Notes: a model not told the origin generated them from the sequence alone. Positions 44,540-55,019 are shown, numbered from the stretch's first letter. The stretch: DNA of 64,000 bases from Dendrolimus kikuchii (GCA_019925095.2 CM034392.1:689501-753500), one strand, 5' to 3'. Program-made: numbers and translations.

Positions 44540-47500
44540 CTGAAATGAAAATTATTTTCAATTAAAATCAATTCAATCAGAATATTGTGCAACAAAACTC
44601 TGCCCTAGCTTTTGTGCCATTTTCTCTGTCCATCCCAAGGTTGTCTGGAAGACATCGCTGGCAGCGATAAGACCGCCATTTGTACTTAATTCTAAGCTGT
44701 TTTTATGTATTGTCTCATACATTTTACTGTACAGTAAAATGTATTCTATTCTATCAATTTGATCTGGCCATTAGTATTAAAATTATTTAGTTAAAAAAGA
44801 TACCGCTAGCAAGTTGATCAAATGTTCAAATAATAATCAGACTAGAGATTTCAAAACTGTTCAAACTTTTAATGTAAACTAAGTATACTAAAGTTTTATG
44901 TTATTATATATTTTCAGTTAATAGCATTTTTAGAATTGCTCTGTGGTTAAGTGGGCTTTGCGGGCGGGCCTATCTTACTGGAACGCCTAAGATCAGGACT
45001 CAAGTCCTTGCGTAGAATTTTGAATTTTATCCGTGCAGTAACGGAGAAAGAATACAATTTTCAGCACAATTTTCAACACAGCTAGGTGTCAGGGCATTTT
45101 CCCGACTGGATGGCTACCACCCCTGGTCTAAAGTATGTCGCCATAACAACCTTGAGTTGTGGTCCGGCATTAGTGACCAGGTTCCACTCTCCCTTAAGAG
45201 AGCAGCAGCGCATTTGTAACAACTTTGGAGTTGCAAATGTCCATAGGCGATGGTACCCGCTTTCCATCAAGTGGGCCGTCTGGCTGTCTGCTGATCTCCT
45301 GCAATAAAAAAAATCGTAAGCGTACTTTCCGTCACTATGGTCTGAGATCAGCCCCAGAGGGGTGCGTTGTATATTACCCATAACAAGCGTAAATAATTTC
45401 GACAATTTTATTGAACTGAAAAAACACGTATTAGAGGAATTTAAATTTATGTTTGATTTAAGTAACAATTTTTTGTTTAAGTGAAACTTCTTTAAAATCG
45501 TTGTAATTTGAAACTCGATGAAATGAAAAAAATCGACTAAGCCTGCGAGAGAATGAGACAGAATACATTATATTCAATAACTAAACACTATGCTCATACA
45601 GACAGAGTTGGAAATGTTTTGAAGTTTTTTGTTAATACTTCAAATTTCGTGTTTTTAACCGACTTCAGAAAAAGGAGGAGGTTCTCAATTCGTCGGAATC
45701 TTTTTTTTGTTTTTTTATGTATGTTCACCGGTTACTCCGAGATTTATGATCCGATTTACGTGATTCTTTTTTGTTCGACGCGGAATAGCTGCCATTTGGT
45801 CCCCTAAAAATTTGACATAGTTTGGCCCAGTAGTTTTTATTTTATGAACATTTTTTATGAAAAATTTTCCATTCCGTTCCATATGTACACCGATTACGCT
45901 GAGAGTTATGATCCGATTTACGTGATTCTAATTTAGTTTGATGCGGAACAGTTGCCATTTGTTCCCCTAAAAATTTAACATCGTTTAGCCCAGTAGTTAT
46001 CATTTTACGAACATTTTTTTGTTCCCGTTTCTTGGGACCTATATTTTTTAAGGAGCGCGGCACCTTTCGTAGTTCTACCCATACATAGCTAGACACTAAA
46101 AAGTAACAAAAAAAAATAAAAAAACTTCGTTTAAAAAAACCGACTTCAAAAACTAAAAAGTATAAAATAACTTATTTCTAAAGCTATTATTATTAATATA
46201 TATTATCTAAAACATCTTAAAGTCGGTGCTTAGTAATTAATAGATAATATATATTAATAATAATAACTTTAGAAATAAGTTATTATATACTTTTTAGTTT
46301 TTGAAGTCGGTTTTTTTAAGCGAAGTTTTTTTTAAAACCTCACGAAATATACAATCCCTCCCAACCCTTGTCACGCTTTGTTTCAATTCTACTGCGAGTG
46401 TGTGTTATGCCTTAGCATTCTTCTTCTACCGTATTAATAGAGATAAATGAGACAAAGAGAGAGAGGAGAGATACTCTTATCTCTCCTCATTTGTCTCCCT
46501 TTTTCTCGTTTCTGAAATTGCGGCACACATTTACATATATATGTTTGTAGGTGTCGCATTTGGAAATAAATATTGTTACGACATCCCGTCACATTCCCGG
46601 AAAGCATCGCTTCCCCGGTAACATTTTCTCTTCCACCTTACTTCGGCCGGCACCACCAGAGGGCGCTGCGCACACACATGCATTTCATTGGCCGAGCCGA
46701 ATTTTCTCAATGGCTGCCTAAATGTCGTCGCGACACCACGCTCGCCGATAAATAGTCAAAACCGTCGGGAGACTACTGCATTGAGCCCTATAACCGCTCC
46801 CTAAAGTGCCAACTGTGTCCCGAACGTCTAGTGTAGTGTTTGTGTAAAACCAGGACGCGCGAATCCGGCCGAAATCCTGCCTAATTCCTTACACAGTTCC
46901 AGTGACGGTAAGCGTTCATTGGAACGAAGTTTTGGAACCAAGTTCCTTATCGCGCGTTGTGAAAGGGGGCTAGACGGAAAAAATTCTTACGAAAAGTTGT
47001 CACGACACTTTTTGCTATAGTAAGCTATTGCAAGCCGTGCGGCGTGCGCGTGTTTCTCTGTCTGTCTGTCTGTCTCTCTCTCTCAATTCCAATTACAATT
47101 CCTTCACTAATTAATCGAAAGGAACTTCGTTCCATCCGGGTGTCCCTTGACAACTCTCAAGTTATTTTCTTTTCTGCTTGGTTCACTAGGATTTGCGAGG
47201 TGGCATCAGGTCTAATAGAGAAACAGGGTTTGCTCCGGCTAAGTAGCCATTCATATCTTATCAAATATTTTCTTTCTTTCTTTCTTACCTCTCAGAGGGC
47301 AGTTGTCATATTCGGGACAGCAACGCCCAGAGACCAGTCTTGGGGTGCAGTCGTTCCTCACGAAGCAGGCGATGCGCCTGCACACCACCTCACCACCCTG
47401 GCAGTAGCAAACTCGACAAGGGTCCGCCGGATCCACGAGCTTCTCCCCGTTGCCATAAACTCGACCTTCTTGTTCACATTCTGGAATTATGTACAGATCA

Positions 47501-50500
47501 CATTTTAAATTTCTCTATTCTATTCTATTCTATTCTACATTTTTCGACCACTTTTCAGTGACCGTGATCATAGAAGACAAAGACGTAGAGTGTCAATGAG
47601 TATTGTTATTTTTTAAGCCACACTGCGGAGTGACGCTCGCGGACCGCGTTCGTAATACCGAAGTAAGAAAGAGAGTTGGTCTGAAAGAGAGTGTCGGGGT
47701 GAAGGTAAGGAAAGGAATGCTCCGGTGGTTCGGGCATGTGCAAAGAATGACTAAACAGATATACAGTGCAAAAGTGGATGGATGCAGAAGTCGTGGAAGG
47801 CCACGACACACCTTCCATGATCAAATTGATGTCAGGAGCCTTAGGAACAGACGAGCGTGCATGACAAGAGCTATGAATGTCAAAGAAGCAAGTGAGGTGT
47901 GTAAGAATAAGCCTAAATGGAGCTCTGTTGTTCGTGCCTACCCCGCAAGGGAATTGGCGTGAAGTTATATATGTATGTATGTTTTAATAATATAAGTTAT
48001 ATTCGTAATAATTCGAGTGCCTACAAGCAGTATAAGGATGTACACAATTTCAACACCAGGCATTGTAATAGACTGATATTGCCATCTTTTAGATTACAAA
48101 AAGTACTGTCCTCTTTCTTGGGGGTTGGTATACGCTTCTTCAATAAGATTCCGAGTGAAATGTTAGATTTGCCTTTCACTAAATTTAAAACTAAATTAAA
48201 AAGCATCTTGCTAAAAAAGGGATACTACGCTATTGAAGAATACTTAAATGACAAAAATTCATTTACATAGCACCTCGTTCCAACCTCTTGTACTAAATTT
48301 TGTATAAAGTTTTTTTTTTTTTATCTTGCCATGCTTGTAAGGAATTTGTGGAGACATATTGCAGCATAACATTTTAGCACGTCATGTCATTATTATAACT
48401 ATAACATTATTTTTCTTTCCTTTTATTGTCTTGGTCTTATTGAGTAGGCATTGTTTGCTACAACTCCATTAATTCTTCAAAAAGTGATTCTGTAACATAC
48501 TTCTGTACAAAACTTATTAAAAAAAGAATTTGAGATATAAATAGAATATGAAATATAAAGAAAAACAATATTTAGCTAGACGTGTTGCTGGGGAGTTTCT
48601 TGCCGCTTCTTCTCCTTTACAGGATTAACACGTTGCGAAGCGGTGTACATAGAATAGGAAGTCAAAAATTAAACTTTAACTTACATGTATGACCTTCAAA
48701 AAGTGTTCTCCAGTGGAACTTATTTTGAATAAAAACTTTTGAATTTGAATTTGTTTAAGCCACAACATGTTCAGGGCTTTCCACTAGTTGCTCACAACGC
48801 CCAAAACGCTCCGTTAGCCGTTCCACAAGGCGACCGCGGTCGTTGTGGTCGTGGCGGAAACGTCACTAAGCACGTCATCATTTTCGAACACACAACGACC
48901 CATATCAAGAGGTGGGTCGAATAGCCGTTCCACTTGGGTTTACGATTGTAACGCCGGCAAGCAAGTGGAACGGGAAAAACTACAGTCGTGAACGTGGTCG
49001 TTATGAGTCCCTAATGGAACGTAACCGTTGCGAAGCGGTGGTAAATTAGATTTAAGAGTAAATAATAACCATAAACAAAAATTTAAACTAAATAATTAAA
49101 ATGTACAAGTTAGCGGTAGGCTAAATAAGAACTTTAACAATACTCATTGACACTCGACATCTTTGTCTTTCGTGATCACGGCTACTGAAAAGTGGCCGAA
49201 ACATCGGAATAATAAAAATCAAATAACCACGCTGAAAACCGTTAGAACGTAGGTTTTTTTGTGTACTAGTCGAGAAAACTTCAGAAAATACTAGTTGATT
49301 GTATGTTGATTAAGTTAGTTTAGTCAATATTGTTCTTGCATCCTATGCCATGGTGGAAAGCGGTGACCGTCTCCTATAGACGTTTGCTACACCAGAGATG
49401 TCACCAATGCGCTGTCGACGTGAATTTAATGACGTGTTTATTATAAAACACATTAGCTTAAAGAAAGCCGTAGCTTGGGAGCTCCTTCCAGGACCTTACG
49501 GTGTGCAAGAGAAACGTTGTTCGGAACTTTCGCATATACGAGCGAAAAGGCTCAAGAAATTTATAAGAAAGAAGGAGGCACAATTCTGAACAGTTACTTG
49601 GAATACTGTCCATTATACAGTAGCAGTCTATCCGTGCAAGAACGGAAAAAGAATGTCGTCTGTCGTAAGAGGCGACATAACAACCCACAGCCAGGTGGTA
49701 GAGTATTTGCTCGACTAGATGGCTTTCATCCCTGGTCTAAAGTATGTCAATATAACAACCTTGAGTTGTGTTCCGGCATTAGTGACCAGGTTCTAGTCTC
49801 CCTTAAGAGAGCAGCAGCGCATTTGTAGCACCATTGGTGTTGCAAATGTCTATAGGCGATGGTAACCGCTTTCCATCAAGTGGGCCGTCTGCCTGTCTGC
49901 TAAACTCCTGCAATAAAAAAATGAAGAATACGTAGACGCGAAGTCTCTCCGAATGACAAGCGTATCTAGAACATCTGTGAGTTTGGGATCTTCAACAAAG
50001 CGAACGGCTTGACGTTGAATACAGTGTAAGAGATTAAACTGCTCGACAGGTATCTCAGCCCACAAGTACTCCATATGCCACACCTGGGATATCTAAAGTA
50101 CAAGACGTTGCTGCAGAATGAACTGCTGCTTAGAGGGGTTTAGCACTCCCAGCTTTCTGGAGGCAAGTTTTGTCTTGCCTTCAAGATAGCCCCTCAACTG
50201 CACATCGTTTTCGATGTTTACATCAAGGAACCTAATAATCTTAGAGGTGGCTAGGGGAGCTCCTTGGAATTGAAACGCATGTACTTTATATTTATTTACT
50301 AGAGATTTGCACTCGATTTCTTTTGGGTAACCTTTGAATCACATTCCTTGCAAATTATATTCTGTTTAACCCAGTTATCTAAAGCCCACATATACGAAAT
50401 TTTTATAAGAATCGATTCGTCATGCAATAGCATTTTTCTGACTTACCACATTGGTACGTGGGACAGCAGTGGTCAGGTCGGTGCAGGGCCTTGCAGCCAG

Positions 50501-52007
50501 GTCTCGGCTCGCACTGCTGCTTCGTGCACTGGACTCCACCATTCGCGCAAGAGCATTTCTCGCACGGGGACGAACCTGGGAACTCGTCGCCTGGTAGGTA
50601 GACCACGTCTCCTAAGGCGCAGCTGCCTGTAATCGAGATTGTACATATTTTTAAATTTTGCTTTTTGAAATCATTTTAAGAAGACAAATAGTATATTTTG
50701 GTGATTTTGTTTTTGTGTGTTTGAGTAGGTTCCCGGATGGTTTAGATTCGCAATTAGAACCGGTAGGTGGCGCTGAGGTCGGGTTCTAGAATCCTCCTAA
50801 TCACCTGGACCGATTTTGGTGATTTTGTTTTTGTGTGTTTGAGTGGATCCCCGGATGGTTTAAATCCACAATTTGAACCGGTAGGTGGCGCTGGGATCGG
50901 GTCCTAGATTTTTATTTTTTCAGAGCAGGACAACGTCTGTCGGGGCCGCTAGTAGTATATAACTCATCATTTATTTATATAGGGTTAAAACAACAAATTA
51001 TTTATTATTTTCTTAGACCTTGAAAGAAATATGTTTGACATACATACATACACAATATCACGCCTGTTTCCCATGGGGGCAGGCAGAGACTAAGGATCTG
51101 CACTTGTGATAAGTTGTGTATCTAATAAATTCTGTTTCTAGGCCGGCAGCATATTGGCAGGACCTTTGATATTGCTATTGTCCATCTACGGTAGCCACTT
51201 TCCATCACAGTTGGGGCGTCAGCCTGTCTGCTGTGCTTCAGCAATAGAAAAAAATATTATCCGTGCAGGAACGGAGAAAGAATAAAATTTCCTGCGGCCG
51301 GGCGGCCTGTCGTAAGAGGCGACTTAATAACCCACAGCCAAGTGGTAGGGCATTTGCCCAACTGGATGGCTACCACCCCTGGTCTAAAGTATGCCGCCAT
51401 AACAACCTTGAGTTGTGTTCCGGCATTAGTAACCAGGTTCCAGTTTCCCTTAAGAGGGCAGCTGCGCATTTGCAGCAACTTTGCTGTTGCAAATGTCCAT
51501 AGGCGATGGTAACCGCCTTCCATCAAGTGGGCCGTCTGCCTGTCTGCTGATCTCCTGCAATAAAAAATAAATAATATTATAAAGAGGAGAAAATTGTATT
51601 TTCGTAACGAATAAACTCAAAAACTACTGGACCGATTTCAAAAATTCATCATTCGAATGCTACTACATCCCTGATTAATATAGGCTATATAAAAATGAGA
51701 GATCCCTACTAAAACTTCAATAATGTATTCCACCAATCCAAACAAAATACTTGACCCTGGAATCGGGTTCTACGATTTTGATCTGTGTTTGAGTGGGTCC
51801 CGCGGTGGTTTTGATTCACAATTAGATCCGATAGGTGGCGCTGGGACCTGGTCCTAGATTTTTATTTTTTTAGTTAAATATAAATGTAGAAAATGGTTTT
51901 GTATAGAGACGATTTTTTTTAGACCCTAGAAAAAAATCCGAAGTAGGAATTAATTTGCTCACCTTCTTTTAGTCCCATATCCAGCGCCGTCATATTTGGT
52001 AGAGGAC
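42414..52007 (-). CDS. VWC-domain, Ser/Thr-rich (mucin-like) secreted protein gene, 5' incomplete
   Basis: Four minus-strand exons fit together: 52007-51963, 50626-50447, 47480-47289 and 44539-42414. Every visible join is phase 1, with donors gtgagc, gtaagt and gtaaga and acceptors ending ttacag, ttccag and tttcag. The joined product is about 846 residues: 14 linker residues, VWC domain 1 (about 16-74), VWC domain 2 (about 76-135), then about 707 residues rich in Ser, Thr, Pro and Glu with no cysteine. VWC domains occur in extracellular matrix proteins and BMP modulators; two VWC modules before a long mucin-like tract recall insect tenectin, but that identity is inference. Four N-glycosylation sequons (NKT, NIS, NES, NVS) are visible in the tract. 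No RGD was seen. The signal-peptide exon is not securely found, so the gene is partial at its 5' end. The tga at 42416-42414 may be the true stop, or the exon may splice onward, for example at gtgaag just before it. Confidence 0.82.
44718..44743. repeat. 26-bp perfect palindrome
   Basis: tacattttactg and its exact inverse meet at tacag; it lies in intron 3. Confidence 0.9.
44934..45391 (+). repeat. Old tRNA-like SINE (family E) split by an A repeat
   Basis: Degraded tRNA-like part (ctctgtggttaagtgggct) at 44934-45019 and the E body (ggtctgagatcagcccc) at 45329-45391 flank an A copy. Confidence 0.65.
45026..45314 (+). repeat. Family A repeat inside a SINE
   Basis: tatccgtgcagtaacgg to ctgcaataaaaaaa; a short internal deletion removes the gtaagaggcgac part. 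Confidence 0.85.
45655..46330. mobile_element. Repeat with accgacttc ends and 88-bp inverted arms
   Basis: accgacttcagaaaaagg starts it. Two internal blocks contain gatccgatttacgtgattct. At the right, arms 46121-46208 and 46242-46329 pair with three mismatches. Probably a non-autonomous DNA element; no transposase. Confidence 0.65.
46567..47040 (+). promoter_or_regulatory. GC-rich LTR-like or promoter-like block
   Basis: Starts tgttacgacatcccg after tat, contains cattggccgag, cgataaatagtc (TATA-like) and a following actactgcattgag that could be a start region. No right terminus or duplication was found, so solo LTR and promoter are both open. Confidence 0.4.
47289..47480 (-). CDS. Exon encoding VWC domain 2
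   Basis: This 192-bp phase 1-1 exon encodes 63 full codons. It opens with CEQEGRVYGNGEKL, has the core DPCRVCYC, and ends with CCPEYDNC, giving ten cysteines in VWC order. The acceptor is aattccag and the donor is gtaaga. Its last base joins the first two bases of the 44539 exon to make a Gly codon, which keeps the long downstream frame open. Confidence 0.9.
47541..47605 (-). mobile_element. Family H fragment
   Basis: gaccacttttcagtgaccgtgatc and the caatgagtattgtta phrase match the H body. Confidence 0.6.
47625..47982 (+). mobile_element. RTE-type LINE tail with small deletion
   Basis: CGVTLADRVRN to PARELA stop; 12 bp or so missing after DQID. Confidence 0.86.
47985..48753 (+). mobile_element. 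CR1-type LINE C-terminus with 3' tail
   Basis: Frame: HNFNTRHCNRLILPSFRL, GVGIRFFNKIPSEM, KKGYYAIEEYLNDKN stop at about 48270, typical of CR1-group C-termini. The 3' part carries cttgccgcttcttctcc and ends gaataaaaacttttgaattt. Links the short tails elsewhere to a coding LINE. Confidence 0.85.
49022..49295 (+). mobile_element. Family H fragment
   Basis: Contains gttgcgaagcggtggtaaat, the hairpin ctactgaaaagtggccgaaa and the diverged extension agtcgagaaaacttcag. Confidence 0.7.
49351..49410 (-). repeat. Family A repeat, degraded piece
   Basis: ggtggaaagcggtgaccg and tagacgtttgctacacc are recognisable. Confidence 0.55.
49629..49920 (+). repeat. Family A repeat
   Basis: tatccgtgcaagaacgg to ctgcaataaaaaa, with a deletion of the gcggccgggcggcc part. 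Confidence 0.86.
49925..50282 (-). mobile_element. LINE reverse-transcriptase fragment with stop
   Basis: Minus strand reads YLEGKTKLASRKLGVLN, QVWHMEYLWAEIPVEQ, CIQRQAVRFVEDPKL, RRDFAS in Jockey/CR1-group order, with an in-frame stop before ISQVWHMEY. Confidence 0.78.
50447..50626 (-). CDS. Exon encoding VWC domain 1
   Basis: This 180-bp phase 1-1 exon encodes 59 full codons with ten cysteines in VWC order: an early C, C-x2-C-x-C (residues CEKCSC), two single C, another C, then CCPTYQC at the end. The acceptor is gattacag and the donor is gtaagt. The length and cysteine spacing match a complete VWC/chordin-type repeat. Such domains are disulphide-bonded extracellular modules, some of which bind BMP-type ligands; binding here cannot be judged from sequence. 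Confidence 0.88.
50696..50952 (+). mobile_element. Helitron (family F) 3' part
   Basis: Two ggtaggtggcgctg units, then gacaacgtctgtcggggccg and end ctag|t. 5' truncated. Confidence 0.78.
51155..51250 (+). repeat. Family A repeat, degraded 3' part
   Basis: attgtccatctacggtagcc and gtcagcctgtctgctg are recognisable. Confidence 0.55.
51256..51567 (+). repeat. Family A repeat (full)
   Basis: tatccgtgcaggaacgg to ctgcaataaaaa. Confidence 0.88.
51568..51885 (+). mobile_element. Degraded Helitron-like element
   Basis: aatattataaagaggag start-like sequence and one ggtggcgctggga unit; termini are not clean. Confidence 0.5.
51963..52007 (-). CDS. 45-bp linker exon of the VWC gene
   Basis: The exon has acceptor ttacag just right of 52007 and donor gtgagc at 51962. 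In the frame that keeps the VWC exons open it encodes PLPNMTALDMGLKE, entering and leaving in phase 1. It has no cysteine and probably links an upstream signal-peptide exon to VWC domain 1. It is short, so its support is the splice sites plus frame agreement with the next exon. Confidence 0.62.
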
Positions 52008-52729
52008 CTGTAACGAGAGAACAATAAATTTAATAAAAGCAACGTAACTCGATATACTCGAAACAAAAAGGCCTGAAAGTCTATAAAAGCTTTCCGACCG
52101 TTAACATTCCATATCCATCCATCCATATGTAGGCTACGGTAGTAAATAAATTTTTCAACACACTTGCTCATAAAGTGGCTCTATGGTCACCGCAATTAGG
52201 CACAGAATGACACCCATTATCAAACTGTAAAAACATTATAACTCACTAGTGAGTTATAGATATTTTTTTTAATTTTATTGGTTGAGTTGCTTTGTTCTTA
52301 AAAAAGTTTTTATTCAAAAAAAAAAAGATCGTGTTCTATATAACAAATAAATAAATGTTCCTATTGCTTGCTCATTTCATGCAACTTCTTATTTAAATAG
52401 ATAATTTTAACTCGTACGTGTTTAATAAATAAAACTTTCACTCATATATAACTTTTTTTTATCTACTAAATAAAATGAGTTTTTGTTGTTATTTTATTCA
52501 CAAGTGTGTTGAAAAACGTCGTATGATACACGTGTGTATTGATGATTACCGTCCTCGGCTCTCTTAAGACCCTCGCCTACGGCTCGAGTCTCAATGGCGC
52601 CTCGGCGGTTATAACCAATGTTACACACTAGTACCATAATGTACTATACTTTGCGAGCAATTTTGTAAGAGTCATACATAGTTGATACGATAATGTGTGT
52701 TTAGGCTTTCACGATCGTAATATATTACA
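52008..52729. other. Region upstream of the first recognised VWC-gene exon
   Basis: Contains a possible leader-like frame (minus strand ATG at 52217: MGVILCLIAVTIEP) after a splice-acceptor-like tttttacag, and a 22-bp palindrome at 52237-52258. A GC-richer part near 52545-52615 is unassigned. Confidence 0.3.
52237..52258. repeat. 22-bp perfect palindrome
   Basis: tataactcact with its exact inverse agtgagttata. Confidence 0.9.
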
Positions 52730-52862
52730 TCTATATATATAAAAATCAATGCCACTTTTCGTTGTAATTTTATAACTCGAGAACGACTTTACCGATTTTG
52801 ATGATATTTTGTGTGTGTGTTTGAGTGGGTCCCGGGATGGTTTAGATCCACAATTTAGATTT

Positions 52863-53100
52863 GACGGCCTCTGTGGTTGACCGGGCTAAGCCTTTGCCGG
52901 CGTACCTCACTGCAACGCAGAGGTTCCGGGTTCGATTCCTGGTATAGTAAATTTCGGAAACGTATTTTCTCCGTTATTTACTATGGTCTGGGTGTCTGGG
53001 ATCGGCCCCAGAGTAGTCCGTTGTATATTACCCATAACACAAGCGTAACTTGCTTAATTTGGGGATATACAATGTGTGTGTTTGTCTGCCGATTATTATT
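52863..53100 (+). repeat. tRNA-derived SINE (family E) inside a Helitron
   Basis: Intact B box gggttcgattcc and (att)n tail. The Helitron phrase ccacaatt is split, reappearing as acaattggaaccg at the right. Confidence 0.88.
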
Positions 53101-53120
53101 ATATATATATTTAAAAAAAA

Positions 53121-53706
53121 CAATTGGAACCGATAGGTGGCGCTAAGATCGGGTTCTACAATTCTCCATATCACCTGAAGCGATTTTGGTGATTTTGTTT
53201 TTGTGTGTTTGAGTGAGTTCCCGGATGGTTTAGATTCGCAAAAAGAACCGGTAGGTGGCGCTGAGATCGGGTTCTAGAATCCTCGTAATCACCGGGAGCG
53301 ATTTTGGTGATTTTGTTTTTGTGGGTTTTTAGTGGGTTCCCGGATGGTTTAGATTCGCAAAAAGAACTGGTAAGTGGCGCTGAGATCGGGTTCTAGAATC
53401 CTCGTAATCACCGGGAGCGATTTTGGTGATTTTGTTTTTGTGGGTTTTTAGTGGGTTCCCGGATGGTTTAGATTCGAAAAAGAACCGGTAGGTGGCGCTG
53501 AAATCCGGTTCTAGAATCCTCCTAATCACCTGGAGCGATTTTGGTGATTTTGTTCTTGTGTGTTTGAGTGGGTTCTCGGATGGTTTAGATTCGCAATTAG
53601 AACCGGTAGGTGGCGCTAAGATCGGGTTCTGGAATCCTCTTAATCACCTGGAGCGATTTTTGTGGTTTTGTTTTTATGTGTTTGAGTGGGTACCCGGATG
53701 GTTTAG
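53121..53706 (+). repeat. Tandem array of about 118-bp units
   Basis: ggtggcgct or gtggcgct recurs near 53137, 53252, 53371, 53490 and 53606. Units share ttttggtgattttgtttttg. Confidence 0.9.
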
Positions 53707-54019
53707 GTCAGTCAGGTTGCCTGGAGAAATCGCTTTTAGCGACAAGGCCGCCTTTTGTTTTACCAAGTAACTATTGTATTGTAGTGCACTTTTGTAATTT
53801 TTGTTTTGATGAACAATAAAGTGTTATCTATGTCTACTTACTAGTATACTAAGATTGGACGGATTTAAACAAAAGACTAAAAATGTGCGGTCGGGGATCT
53901 TCGTAATGAACGAAGTTACCCGAACGGGGCTAACCATAAATTACTCACATGTTAAGGAGGGAGGAAGGGGTCGAAGAAGTGTGACATTGTGTGAAAGGTG
54001 TAGGAGGGGTCATAAATTT
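53707..54019. other. Nothing recognised
   Basis: No family match was seen. Confidence 0.4.
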
Positions 54020-54326
54020 CGTTTATTTATTTATTTATTGCATGAGTTCAGCAGACAGACAGCCCATCTGATGGAAAGTGGTTACCATCGCTTATGGGAA
54101 TTTGCAACACCAAATGCGCTGCTGCTTTCTTAAGGGAGACTGGAACCTGGTCACTAATGCCGGAACACAACTCAAAGTTGGTATGGCGACATACTTTAGA
54201 CCAGGGGTGGTAGCCATCCAGTCGAGCAAATGCCCTAACACCTGGCTGCGGGTTGTTCTGTCGCCTCTTACGACAGGCCGCCCGGCCGCAGAAAATTGTA
54301 TTCTTTCTCCGTTCCTGCACGGATAG
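54020..54326 (-). repeat. Family A repeat (full)
   Basis: (ttta)n then ttgcatgagttcagcag at left, ctccgttcctgcacggata at right. Confidence 0.87.
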
Positions 54327-54445
54327 ACTTTAGCAATAAACAATTTACATCTAGCCACTGTATCATTAACATCCTATGTAAGAAAAGCCCCTACCGTGTT
54401 ATACTGTGTAATTCTTATATTATGTTACTATAATAATATGTTACT

Positions 54446-54585
54446 ATGTAACAGACGAGTGTGCATGACAAGAGTTATGAATGTCAAAGAGGCAAGTGAG
54501 GTGTGTAAGAATGGGCCTAAATGGCGCTCTGTTGTTCGTGCCTACCCCGCAAGGGAACTGGCGTGAAGTTATGTATGTATGTATG
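54446..54585 (+). mobile_element. RTE-type LINE tail, first of a close pair
   Basis: cagacgagtgtgcatgac to PARELA stop and (tatg)n. Confidence 0.83.
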
Positions 54586-54608
54586 TTACTATAGAAATAA
54601 CTAATAGT

Positions 54609-54738
54609 ATGCATGACTAGAGTTATGAATGTCAAAGAAGCAAGTGAGGTGTGTAAGAATGGGCCTAAACGGCGCTCTGTTGTTCGTGCCTACCCCGCAA
54701 GGGAACTGGCGTGAAGTTATGTATGTATGTATGTATGT
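54609..54738 (+). mobile_element. RTE-type LINE tail, second of a close pair
   Basis: tgcatgactagagttatg to (tatg)n; same orientation, 23 bp after the first. Confidence 0.83.
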
Positions 54739-54838
54739 AAAAATAACTAAGCAGGTACAGTACATTCAGTATCACCAACTTTCGTTAGAAAAAAGGCGCT
54801 GGAAATACAGTAAGAAATAAAAGATAAATTACTACAAC

Positions 54839-54974
54839 CCGCAAGAGTTAACTTGAGACTTCGCTCGGATGACGTAAGCGCGAGGTACTGACGTGTCGGT
54901 GGCGAGAGCGGTATGAAGGCGGGGGTCGGGAGAGGAGCGCGCATTCCGCTCAGGTCTCAAGTTAACTCTTGCGG
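54839..54974. mobile_element. 136-bp MITE with 21-bp perfect inverted ends
   Basis: ccgcaagagttaacttgagac at the left is exactly inverted at the right. The interior is GC-rich. No clear target duplication was seen. Confidence 0.78.
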
Positions 54975-55019
54975 ATAATACAATCGTATCATTAAAACTC
55001 AGAATAATTCGCCATTTAC

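Larger units (their letters stand above)
44540..47288 (-). other. Intron 3 of the VWC gene (2749 bp)
   Basis: It runs from donor gtaaga to acceptor tttcag. Contents: a 26-bp perfect palindrome, a SINE interrupted by an A repeat, a repeat with 88-bp inverted arms, and a GC-rich LTR-like block at 46567-47040. Confidence 0.75.
47481..50446 (-). other. Intron 2 of the VWC gene (2966 bp)
   Basis: It runs from donor gtaagt to acceptor ttccag. It carries fragments of family H, an RTE tail, a CR1 3' end, an A repeat and a second LINE RT fragment. 48754-49020 and 49295-49628 hold nothing else recognised apart from a degraded A piece near 49351-49410. Confidence 0.75.
50627..51962 (-). other. Intron 1 of the VWC gene (1336 bp)
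   Basis: It runs from donor gtgagc to acceptor gattacag on the minus strand. It holds a full A repeat (51256-51567), a degraded A tail (about 51155-51250) and two Helitron pieces with 118-bp repeat units (50696-50952 and about 51568-51885). Confidence 0.75.
52730..53706 (+). mobile_element. Helitron (family F) with five-unit internal array and a SINE insert
   Basis: Starts a|tctatatatataaaaatc. The body runs into a SINE (52863-53100), then resumes with five units of about 117-119 bp, each with ggtggcgct, to about 53706. The ctag end is missing. Confidence 0.75.

Noticed and set aside
47251..47436. Stand-alone small VWC peptide starting at a GTG in the exon
   Set aside because: The frame continues upstream to a splice acceptor and downstream into a donor, so it is an internal exon; its apparent C-terminal tail GKKERKK is intron sequence.
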